6,585 bases of DNA from positions 1 to 6,585 of the forward strand of contig SFCS01000038.1 of assembly GCA_004558485.1 (NCBI GenBank), read 5' to 3'. Source of the stretch: Ruminococcus sp. (GTDB taxonomy: Bacteria > Bacillota > Clostridia > Oscillospirales > Acutalibacteraceae). Position numbers and translations under genes: made by a program. Below the pieces are notes generated by a model. The model was not told where the DNA came from. It searched no databases and saw only the letters and a list, made by a program, of their open reading frames with translations. Below, piece after piece: positions 1 through 5,982 of the stretch; position 1 is the stretch's first letter, and each line of letters opens with the position of its first letter.

Positions 1-16
1 TCGCCGCTTAATGCGG

Positions 17-22
17 TATACT
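17..22 (+). promoter_or_regulatory. Possible -10 box for the glycogen phosphorylase gene
   Basis: TATACT matches the sigma-A -10 consensus at five of six positions and lies 32 bases before the start codon, which would give a leader of roughly 25 bases. The matching -35 box would fall off the left edge of the window, so only half of the promoter can be seen. The gene could equally be transcribed from further upstream as part of a glycogen operon. Confidence 0.3.
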
Positions 23-54
23 GGAAAAGAACCTGATTTCTGGAGGGAAGCCGC

Positions 55-2451
55 ATGACAAAAAAAGAATTGAAGGAAGCGCTCTGTGCAAAATTGCTGC
101 ACAGCTTTTCGGTTCAGCCGGAGGACGCGACCGACGAGCATTTTTATAATGCGCTGGTGCTGGTGCTGCGCGATGAAATGCGCAACAGCCGTATTCAATA
201 TATCTCGAAAACACACGAGCAGAACGCAAAGCAGGTATACTATCTCTGCATGGAGTTCCTGATGGGGCGGTCGCTCAAAAATACGCTTTACAATCTCAAT
301 CTGACAAATGCGGCGGCTGCCGTTTTGAAAGAATATCATGTAAAACTGGATGCGCTGTATGAGCTGGAGCCGGATGCGGGTCTCGGCAACGGCGGTCTCG
401 GACGGCTTGCCGCCTGCTTCCTCGACGGTCTGGCGACGGCAAAGATGCCCGCGATCGGCTATTCGCTGTTGTATGAATACGGCATCTTCCGTCAGAAGCT
501 GGTGGACGGCTGGCAGACGGAGCTGCCGGACTTTTGGCTGCCGGGTGGCGAGAGCTGGCTGCTGCCGCGTCCGGAGCTTGCGAAAAAGGTGCTGTTTGAT
601 GGCAATGTGCGCGAGTGGTGGGACAACGATTTCCACCATGTGGAGCACGAAAACGCCACCGTTGTTGTCGCACAGCCGTATGATCTGATGGTCGCCGGCA
701 AGGACGGCAAGGGCATTTCGACGCTGCGCCTGTGGCGCTCCACCGCACCGGGTATGGACATGTCGCTTTTCAATCAGGGCGAATATATGCGCGCCATGGA
801 GCAGAAGGCGATGGCGGAGGTCATCACGCAGGTGCTGTATCCCGCGGACAATCACCGCGAGGGCAAATCCCTGCGCCTGTCGCAGCAGTATTTCCTCGTT
901 TCCGCGTCGGTGCAGGACATCGTGCAGCGGCATCTGGAGACCTACGGCACGCTGGATAACCTGCCGGAAATGGCGGCTATTCATATCAACGACACCCATC
1001 CGACGCTGGCGATCCCTGAGCTTATGCGCATCATGCTCGATGAATGCGGCTACTCGTGGGAGGACGCCTATGCGATCGTGCAAAAGACCTTTGCCTACAC
1101 TAACCACACGGTCATGGCGGAGGCACTGGAGTGCTGGCCGGAGGATCTGTTTGCCTCGCGTCTGCCGCGCATCTATCAGATCGTCAAGGAGATCAACAAC
1201 CGTTTCAGCGAGGAAATGATGGAAAAGACCGGCGGCGATACGCAGAAGGTCAGCCGCATGGCGATCATCAGCTTCGGGCAGATCAAGATGGCGAACCTAT
1301 GCGTGGCGGTGTGCCATTCGGTCAACGGCGTTTCCAAGCTGCACAGCGAGATCGTGAAGCACACGGTGTTCCCCGAGGTCTATTCCGTGGCTCCCGAGAA
1401 ATTCACCAATGTCACCAACGGCATTGCGCACCGCCGCTGGCTGTGCCAGGCGAACCCCGCGCTTGCCAAATTCATCACCGACAAGATCGGCGGCGACTTT
1501 GTGTATCATGCCGAGGAGCTGCAAAAGCTGCAGCCGCTCACCGAGGACAAAGCGGCGCTTGCGGACTTCATGGCGATCAAGCGGCAGAACAAGGAGCGCC
1601 TTGCCAGGTATATCAAGGAAATGAACGGCGTGACGGTCGATCCCGACTCGCTGTTCGATGTGCAGGTCAAGCGCCTGCATGAGTATAAGCGGCAGCATCT
1701 GAACGCCATGCATATCCTGCACACCTATTTGCAGTTGAAGGATAACCCCAACATGCCGTTCACGCCGCGCACCTATCTTTTCGGCGCGAAGTCCGCTCCG
1801 GGCTATTATCTCGCCAAGGAGATCATTCGTTTCATCTGCAACCTTGCCAAGGAGATCGACAACGATCCGGCGGTGCGGGATAAGCTGCGCATCGTGTATG
1901 TGGAGGATTACCGCGTGACGCTGGCAGAGCTGCTCATGCCCGCTGCGGACATCAGCGAACAGATCTCGCTTGCGGGCACGGAGGCGTCCGGCACCGGCAA
2001 CATGAAGCTCATGATGAACGGCGCGGTCACGCTGGGTACACTCGACGGCGCGAATGTGGAGATCCACGATGCGGTCGGCGACGACAATATCTTCCTGTTC
2101 GGCATGCGGACAGAGGAGGTGCAGGCGCGCAAGGCACAGTATAACCCGCAGCAGCTGTATATCCAGGATCAGAACATCCACCGCGTTATCGACGCCATGT
2201 ATCACGGCTTCGGCGGCCGCAATTATGCCGAGGTCGCCGGTTCTCTCACCGGCAAGGATCCGTATATGGTGCTGGCGGACTTCGAGGACTATTGTCGCGC
2301 ACAGACGCTGTCCGGCAGCGTGTATGCCGACAAAGAGCACTGGGCGAAGATGGCGCTGACGAACACGGCGCAAAGCGGCGTGTTCGCCTCCGACCGATCC
2401 ATCAAGGACTACAGCGACCGCATCTGGCACTGCCGCCCCGTGAAGTTCTGA
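55..2451 (+). CDS. glgP: Glycogen/maltodextrin phosphorylase
   Basis: This pyridoxal-phosphate enzyme (GT35 family) uses inorganic phosphate to release glucose-1-phosphate from the non-reducing ends of glycogen or maltodextrin chains in the cytoplasm. At 798 residues it is full length; bacterial members are about 750-840 residues. Visible landmarks are the glycine-rich loop LGNGGLGRLAACFLDG near residues 110-125, the INDTHPTLAIPEL segment at 311-323, the active-site motif TNHTVMAEALE at 349-359, the phosphate-binding VQVKRLHEYKR at 536-546 (K539, R540 and K545 match the muscle enzyme's phosphate contacts), and the cofactor motif EASGTGNMK at 643-651, in which K651 should carry the pyridoxal phosphate. 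The ATG at 55 has a GGAGGG site seven bases upstream. The N-terminus is short and lacks the extension that is phosphorylated in animal enzymes, as usual for bacteria. No other glycogen gene is visible, so glgP versus malP (glycogen versus maltodextrin preference) cannot be decided. The gene converges on the ABC operon to its right. Confidence 0.96.
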   Translation: MTKKELKEALCAKLLHSFSVQPEDATDEHFYNALVLVLRDEMRNSRIQYISKTHEQNAKQVYYLCMEFLMGRSLKNTLYNLNLTNAAAAVLKEYHVKLDALYELEPDAGLGNGGLGRLAACFLDGLATAKMPAIGYSLLYEYGIFRQKLVDGWQTELPDFWLPGGESWLLPRPELAKKVLFDGNVREWWDNDFHHVEHENATVVVAQPYDLMVAGKDGKGISTLRLWRSTAPGMDMSLFNQGEYMRAMEQKAMAEVITQVLYPADNHREGKSLRLSQQYFLVSASVQDIVQRHLETYGTLDNLPEMAAIHINDTHPTLAIPELMRIMLDECGYSWEDAYAIVQKTFAYTNHTVMAEALECWPEDLFASRLPRIYQIVKEINNRFSEEMMEKTGGDTQKVSRMAIISFGQIKMANLCVAVCHSVNGVSKLHSEIVKHTVFPEVYSVAPEKFTNVTNGIAHRRWLCQANPALAKFITDKIGGDFVYHAEELQKLQPLTEDKAALADFMAIKRQNKERLARYIKEMNGVTVDPDSLFDVQVKRLHEYKRQHLNAMHILHTYLQLKDNPNMPFTPRTYLFGAKSAPGYYLAKEIIRFICNLAKEIDNDPAVRDKLRIVYVEDYRVTLAELLMPAADISEQISLAGTEASGTGNMKLMMNGAVTLGTLDGANVEIHDAVGDDNIFLFGMRTEEVQARKAQYNPQQLYIQDQNIHRVIDAMYHGFGGRNYAEVAGSLTGKDPYMVLADFEDYCRAQTLSGSVYADKEHWAKMALTNTAQSGVFASDRSIKDYSDRIWHCRPVKF

Positions 2452-2462
2452 GAATACAAGAA

Positions 2463-2492
2463 GAAAGCGCACGCCCGCGGGCGTGCGCTTTC
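2463..2492. terminator. Bidirectional terminator hairpin between converging genes
   Basis: A perfect inverted repeat of 15 bp per arm (GAAAGCGCACGCCCG and its exact complement) starts 11 bases after the phosphorylase stop codon and ends 4 bases before the stop codon of the opposing permease gene. The stem is very G+C-rich with a GAAA/TTTC base. There is no long T run on either side: the plus-strand exit reads AACCTTATTT and the minus-strand exit reads TTCTTGTATT. It therefore resembles a compact, symmetrical intrinsic terminator serving both transcripts, with weak U-tracts. The central CCCGCGGG means the real RNA hairpin would lose its innermost pairs to form a loop. Confidence 0.8.
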
Positions 2493-2496
2493 AACC

Positions 2497-4548
2497 TTAT
2501 TTGGAGGGCTTCGTCACCGGCACTGCATCGGTTATGACTTTATCCGGATCACAGGCGTTCAAAATGGCGAGCGCCTCGTCGCTCAGCGTGAAGAACGCCT
2601 CATAGACCGTATAGCCGCCGCGGCTCTCATATTCCTCATACCACATACGGCAGAAGGCGTCATTCGTTGTGGGGGCTTTGCGCAGCAGTGCTGCCTTGAA
2701 CGCGGCACGCTGCGCGGTGCTCATTTCCAAGGAGCTCAGGAGGAGCTGCCGTGCACCGGCGCTGTTATCGTATGCCTCGATATTAACACCGTTGTCCATC
2801 GCATCCAGCAGCATGTCCTGCATGGCTTTTGTGCTTTTATAGCGATAGGAGAGATAGAGCTGGTAGCTCTCGGGGAAATAGTCGGCGGTGAGCGGGATCC
2901 CGAAGGAATAGACCTTGTTCCGATAGGAAACCTCCAGTGACAGGGAGGTGAAGGTATAGTGCAGATCCGGATATTCCCCGTTGCCCAAAAGATCATAGAG
3001 CTGATCGAAGCTCAGCTTTTGCGCCTCTTTTTGCATGGCGTCATACACGGCGTTTGCCTCGTCGGTGGTCAGCCGCGAATGACTGGGGGAGACGCTGCTG
3101 TCGCGCTTGGGGAGCGTGAAGATCGCGCGGTATGCCTCATTTTCCATGATGGCGTCTTTGAGCACCTCCTGCTGCTTGTCGGAGAGCGCCAGACAGCGTT
3201 CGTGCACGCTGTTGTTGCCGGTATAGATCCGCACGACCCGATACCCCATGCCGCCGTCTTCAAGGCCGCTCGTCATGCTGTTGTTTTCGGCACAGACCTT
3301 GAGGCGGTCGGCAATGATGGCATAGGCGTCCTTGTTGTGCAGAATGATGTCCTCGCCGCGCTTTGTGAAATAGGAATGGCTGTTTTCCGCCACCAGCGAA
3401 ACGCCCGTGATCTCATCGACGGTGGGGCGGAAGGCGAGCGCATTGCGGCAGCCGAGGAACACGCAAAGCAGCATCACACCGTCCGCCGCCAGCACCAGCA
3501 AAAAGCTCGGCGCGACCTTCAGGAGCTGTTTCGGCTTTTTCGTCGTGATCAGCTCATAGACACAGAAGGCGATGGCGGAAATGATATACAGGACGATGAC
3601 ATAGAAAAGGTTGGTTTCACTGGTGTCGTTGTTGAACAGATCGGTGAAGATGATCGAGACGGGAATCAGCGTCACGAGGAAGGTGATGATGATGCGGTAG
3701 ACATGCTGCAGGATCGGCGTGGCGGCAGCATTACCCGCCGCTTCGCTTTTGCGCACGCGGAACAGGAGGTTGGCGGCAAGGAGATAGAGGAATGTCACCA
3801 CCGCCGTATAAGCAGCGCTGCTGTAGGAATGGAGAATGGAGGAGGCACCCGTTGAGGACATAGCAGTCGTGAGGATGCCGAGCGGGATGTTGTAGCTCGC
3901 GTCGAGTAGGATGCCGTCGGCGCTCTGCGAAAGAATGTTCACATTGCTGTGAATGAGCAGACGGCAGACGGAGAGAAGCAGGCGCGGCGTGAAGAAGATC
4001 AGTCCCGCGACCACGATGTTGTTGAACAGCGTGCCGGTGATGCTCATGGCAAGCGCCACGCACGCCGCGACAAAGGCGGCGCCGAGGAGGGTGTTTAAGA
4101 GCAGCATGGGGATGCCGGAGAGCGTAAGCTGCACATACCGCGGCAGGCACAGACAGGTGACGACGGAGACCGCCGTGGAGGCGAGGATGGACACGATGAC
4201 CCAAAGCAGCACTGCCGCGAGCAGGGAAAAGAACAGTGCGGCGCGGGTGACGGGGATCGCGTGATAGAAATCACTTGTGCGCCGCTTGTTGAGGAAAGAA
4301 AACAGGATGAGAACGCCGACGGGCGCCAGTGTGTACATCGGCAGGATAATGAGCGGGTGCACGCCGGACAATGTCACCAGTGCACGGGTCATATTCACAT
4401 CATTTTGCATACTGATCGCCATGCCGATGGGTATGAGCAGTGCCTCCAGGCACATCACGACCGTGAACAGGATGCCGACGGTCTTCAGTTGGCGGACGCC
4501 CTCGCCGAAAATGCGGGCGTTAAAGTCCCAAAAGCGTGTGCGTTTCAT
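2497..4548 (-). CDS. ABC transporter permease with large C-terminal extracytoplasmic domain
   Basis: This 683-residue membrane protein is probably the permease partner of the ATPase encoded just upstream. I count about nine hydrophobic segments, near residues 24-46, 64-86, 103-130, 143-168, 176-198, 242-264, 284-303, 313-333 and 346-366. Basic loops (KRR at 88-90, RVRK at 264-267, KKPK at 337-340) fall consistently on one side, giving a cytoplasmic N-terminus and placing residues 368-683 outside the membrane. The motif NKRRTSDFYHAIPVTRAALF at 87-106, between the second and third segments, resembles a conserved 'HALPV/SLPI-x-R' stretch in ABC-2-type permeases of Clostridia that carry a C-terminal domain. 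I believe this is the DUF6449 type, but that needs a profile search. Its ATG overlaps the ATPase stop codon as ATGA, with AGGAGG seven bases upstream (4556-4561), so translation is probably coupled. It is the last gene before the shared terminator. The substrate is unknown; export of, or protection against, a cell-envelope-active compound is inference from the ytr-type context. Confidence 0.85.
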   Translation of the reverse strand: MKRTRFWDFNARIFGEGVRQLKTVGILFTVVMCLEALLIPIGMAISMQNDVNMTRALVTLSGVHPLIILPMYTLAPVGVLILFSFLNKRRTSDFYHAIPVTRAALFFSLLAAVLLWVIVSILASTAVSVVTCLCLPRYVQLTLSGIPMLLLNTLLGAAFVAACVALAMSITGTLFNNIVVAGLIFFTPRLLLSVCRLLIHSNVNILSQSADGILLDASYNIPLGILTTAMSSTGASSILHSYSSAAYTAVVTFLYLLAANLLFRVRKSEAAGNAAATPILQHVYRIIITFLVTLIPVSIIFTDLFNNDTSETNLFYVIVLYIISAIAFCVYELITTKKPKQLLKVAPSFLLVLAADGVMLLCVFLGCRNALAFRPTVDEITGVSLVAENSHSYFTKRGEDIILHNKDAYAIIADRLKVCAENNSMTSGLEDGGMGYRVVRIYTGNNSVHERCLALSDKQQEVLKDAIMENEAYRAIFTLPKRDSSVSPSHSRLTTDEANAVYDAMQKEAQKLSFDQLYDLLGNGEYPDLHYTFTSLSLEVSYRNKVYSFGIPLTADYFPESYQLYLSYRYKSTKAMQDMLLDAMDNGVNIEAYDNSAGARQLLLSSLEMSTAQRAAFKAALLRKAPTTNDAFCRMWYEEYESRGGYTVYEAFFTLSDEALAILNACDPDKVITDAVPVTKPSK

Positions 4549-5450
4549 GCTTTTCCCTCCTCTTCGTTGAAGATATAGCCGAGCGCTTCCATTTCATAGG
4601 TGAACACTTCCTCGAGCGACAGCGGCAGGATGTCGAGCAGCACCGGCAGCTTCGCTTGCAGTGCCGCCACCGTTTGCTCGCGGTCGCCGCGCACGATGAA
4701 GGACGCGACCGAGCCGTGACGGGTGTAGTGCAGGATGTCCAGCCCCGCAAAAAAATCGCGGTCATAGTCATGGTTGAAGGCGATCTGAATTTTGAACAGC
4801 GAGGTCTTGAGGTTCTGCACATCGCTTTCGAGCACAAGGCCGCCCTTGTGCAGCAGCGCCAGCTGGTCGCAGGTGTCCTCCAGCTCCCGCAGGGAGTGGG
4901 AGGTGATGATGGCGGTCGCATGACGGTCGAGCACATCCTCCACGATCAGCTTTTTGACGAGCGTGCGCATGATGGGGTCGAGTCCGTCAAAGGTCTCGTC
5001 GAAGAAAATGTATTTCGGGCGGGAGGAAAGCGAGAGGATGATGGATGCCTGCCGCCGCATGCCCTTTGAAAAAGTGGAGAGTGGCTTTGTCGGGTCGAGC
5101 CTGAAGGACGCCGTGAGTGCCGCAAAGCGCGCCTTGTCAAAGGTGGGATAGGCGGCGGCATACAGCCGCGCCATGCGCCGCATATCGGCGCCGCCGAGAA
5201 AATACAGCTCATCGGGCACAAAAGCAATGCGTGCCTTCATCGCCGTGTTTTCATAGATCGGCTGTCCGTCGATGAAAATCTCGCCCGCATCCGGTCGGTA
5301 GACGCCGGAAATGAGCCGCAAAAGCGTGGACTTGCCTGCGCCGTTGGAGCCGACCATGCCGTAGACGCAGCCCTCGGGGATGGTACAGGTCACATTGCAA
5401 AGCGCCGTGAAATCGCCGAACCGTTTGGTAAGTCCCCTTACCTCAATCAT
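4545..5450 (-). CDS. ABC transporter ATP-binding protein, YtrB-like
   Basis: This 301-residue cytoplasmic ATPase should power the neighbouring permease. Motifs in order are Walker A GSNGAGKST (34-42), a Q-loop region AFVPDELYF (76-84) where the usual Gln is Asp80, the signature FSKGM followed by RRQ (127-134), Walker B YIFFDE (147-152) with catalytic Glu152, D-loop DGLD (155-158) and switch His185 in ITSH. Residues after about 210 form the C-terminal accessory region common in drug- or peptide-type exporters. The frame stays open far upstream, but the start is set at the ATG encoding MIEVRGLTKRF. That is where ABC homology begins, an AGAGGGG site lies six bases upstream, and the start overlaps the end of the GntR gene by 8 bases. 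The other end overlaps the permease start by 4 bases. Both overlaps argue for one translationally coupled operon. One ATPase and one permease gene imply a homodimeric transporter. Confidence 0.92.
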   Translation of the reverse strand: MIEVRGLTKRFGDFTALCNVTCTIPEGCVYGMVGSNGAGKSTLLRLISGVYRPDAGEIFIDGQPIYENTAMKARIAFVPDELYFLGGADMRRMARLYAAAYPTFDKARFAALTASFRLDPTKPLSTFSKGMRRQASIILSLSSRPKYIFFDETFDGLDPIMRTLVKKLIVEDVLDRHATAIITSHSLRELEDTCDQLALLHKGGLVLESDVQNLKTSLFKIQIAFNHDYDRDFFAGLDILHYTRHGSVASFIVRGDREQTVAALQAKLPVLLDILPLSLEEVFTYEMEALGYIFNEEEGKA

Positions 5451-5826
5451 GGGAAACCCCTCTTTCTTTGTATACTTTTTCCAGTATGTCCTGCAGTTCC
5501 GACATTTCCACACCGGCAAGCGCCAGCTCCTCGACGAGCGCGGAAAAATCGGAGAGCCGACGCCGCTTAAAGACAGAGAGGAGCGCCGCTGCACCCTCGG
5601 CGACAAAGCAGCCGATGCCGGGAATGGAATAGATGATGCCGCGCGTGTCCAGCTCGCCATAGGCCTTCTGAATGGTGTTCGGGTTGACCGACAGCTCGAT
5701 GGAAAGACTGCGCACCGACGGCAGCTGATCGCCTGCGTGCAGCACGCCGGACAAAATGAGCCGTTCGAGCTGCTCGATAAGCTGCTCATAGACGGGCTTG
5801 CGGGACAAGGGATCGATCTGAAACAT
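5443..5826 (-). CDS. GntR-family transcriptional repressor, YtrA subfamily
   Basis: This is a 127-residue DNA-binding regulator. The N-terminal winged helix-turn-helix runs over about residues 8-78, with the family hallmarks PVYEQLIEQLERLILSG (11-27), LPSVRSLS (35-42) and the recognition region VNPNTIQKAYGELDTRG (47-63), followed by the wing GIGCFV (70-75). Only about 50 helical residues follow, which is the short C-terminal dimerisation domain of the YtrA subfamily and rules out the larger FadR, HutC and MocR types. Start choice is firm: AGGAGG lies six bases before the ATG. It is the first gene of the operon and its stop codon overlaps the ATPase start by 8 bases. A perfect inverted repeat lies between its promoter and start codon, so autorepression of the whole operon is the natural reading. 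YtrA in Bacillus subtilis represses an ABC operon induced by lipid II-binding antibiotics; the inducer here is unknown. Confidence 0.93.
   Translation of the reverse strand: MFQIDPLSRKPVYEQLIEQLERLILSGVLHAGDQLPSVRSLSIELSVNPNTIQKAYGELDTRGIIYSIPGIGCFVAEGAAALLSVFKRRRLSDFSALVEELALAGVEMSELQDILEKVYKERGVSHD
5457..5463 (-). promoter_or_regulatory. Ribosome binding site that fixes the ATPase start
   Basis: On the minus strand AGAGGGG lies six bases before the ATG at 5450. It sits inside the last codons of the GntR gene. It supports initiation at this ATG and not at any of the upstream in-frame ATGs, which would require reading through the repressor gene in another frame. Confidence 0.65.
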
Positions 5827-5840
5827 AGGACACCTCCTTT

Positions 5841-5876
5841 GTGTACTAGGTGTACTATCTGTGTTAGTACACCTAG
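5841..5876 (-). promoter_or_regulatory. Operator for the GntR/YtrA-type repressor
   Basis: A perfect 12-bp inverted repeat, CTAGGTGTACTA (5846-5857) and TAGTACACCTAG (5865-5876), is separated by a 7-base spacer. An extra copy of the half-site GTGTACTA lies at 5841-5848, in direct orientation and 9 bp from the copy at 5850-5857, so three half-sites are present. The repeat begins immediately after the -10 box of the operon promoter and covers the expected transcription start, and the extra half-site ends two bases before the ribosome binding site. TGTAC-type palindromes of this spacing suit YtrA-subfamily regulators. That the adjacent gene product binds here is inference from position and symmetry. 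Confidence 0.82.
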
Positions 5877-5905
5877 AGGATATACCGAAAGGAACGATTT
5901 GTCAA
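5877..5905 (-). promoter_or_regulatory. Promoter of the GntR-ABC operon
   Basis: On the minus strand the -35 box is a perfect TTGACA (5900-5905). The -10 box is TATCCT (5877-5882, four of six consensus bases) after an ideal 17-base spacer. A- and T-runs lie just upstream of the -35 box (5907-5927) and could act as an UP element. Transcription would start inside the first arm of the operator, so a bound repressor would block RNA polymerase directly. The leader would be only about 45 bases. Confidence 0.82.
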
Positions 5906-5906
5906 G

Positions 5907-5925
5907 AAAAAGTTGCAAACTTTTT
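5907..5925. repeat. A+T-rich inverted repeat between divergent promoters
   Basis: AAAAAGTT (5907-5914) and AACTTTTT (5918-5925) form a perfect 8-bp inverted repeat around the 3-base centre GCA. It starts one base outside the -35 box of the leftward operon promoter and contains the proposed -35 box (5913-5918) of the rightward promoter. It could be a binding site for a second regulator, an UP element for the leftward promoter, or simply A/T-tract sequence with chance symmetry. Confidence 0.5.
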
Positions 5926-5941
5926 TCGGCTGCGCTATGAT
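5913..5941 (+). promoter_or_regulatory. Promoter of the acetyltransferase gene
   Basis: TTGCAA (5913-5918, four of six consensus bases) and TATGAT (5936-5941, five of six) are separated by 17 bases. Transcription would begin near 5948, giving a leader of about 35 bases. The -35 boxes of this and the leftward promoter are only 7 bases apart, so the two polymerases would compete for the same face of DNA. Confidence 0.6.
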
Positions 5942-5970
5942 ATTCCCTATACCTCCATATGCTAAGGAAA

Positions 5971-5975
5971 GAAGG
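5971..5975 (+). promoter_or_regulatory. Ribosome binding site that fixes the acetyltransferase start
   Basis: GAAGG, within a purine-rich run from 5964 to 5980, lies seven bases before the ATG at 5983. The alternative in-frame ATG at 5959 has only a weak, pyrimidine-broken sequence (CCTATACCTCC) upstream. It would also add eight residues not expected before the family's usual MxIxIRxA beginning. Confidence 0.6.
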
Positions 5976-5982
5976 AAAAACC

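Noticed and set aside
1..16. A possible end of an upstream gene, with a TAA at 9-11
   Set aside because: Two codons before a stop are not enough to support a coding region.
1297..2472. A 391-codon open frame antisense to the phosphorylase
   Set aside because: Long antisense frames are expected in G+C-rich coding DNA. The translation shows no recognisable domain and the plus-strand gene is certain.
2959..3855. A 298-codon open frame antisense to the permease
   Set aside because: Its His/Asp/Glu/Arg-rich composition is typical of a complement frame, no domain is visible, and it would oppose a well-supported gene.
5959..5982. An earlier in-frame ATG for the acetyltransferase, adding MLRKEGKT
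   Set aside because: There is no adequate ribosome binding site before it, while a purine-rich site is well placed for the ATG at 5983 and the GNAT fold begins right there.
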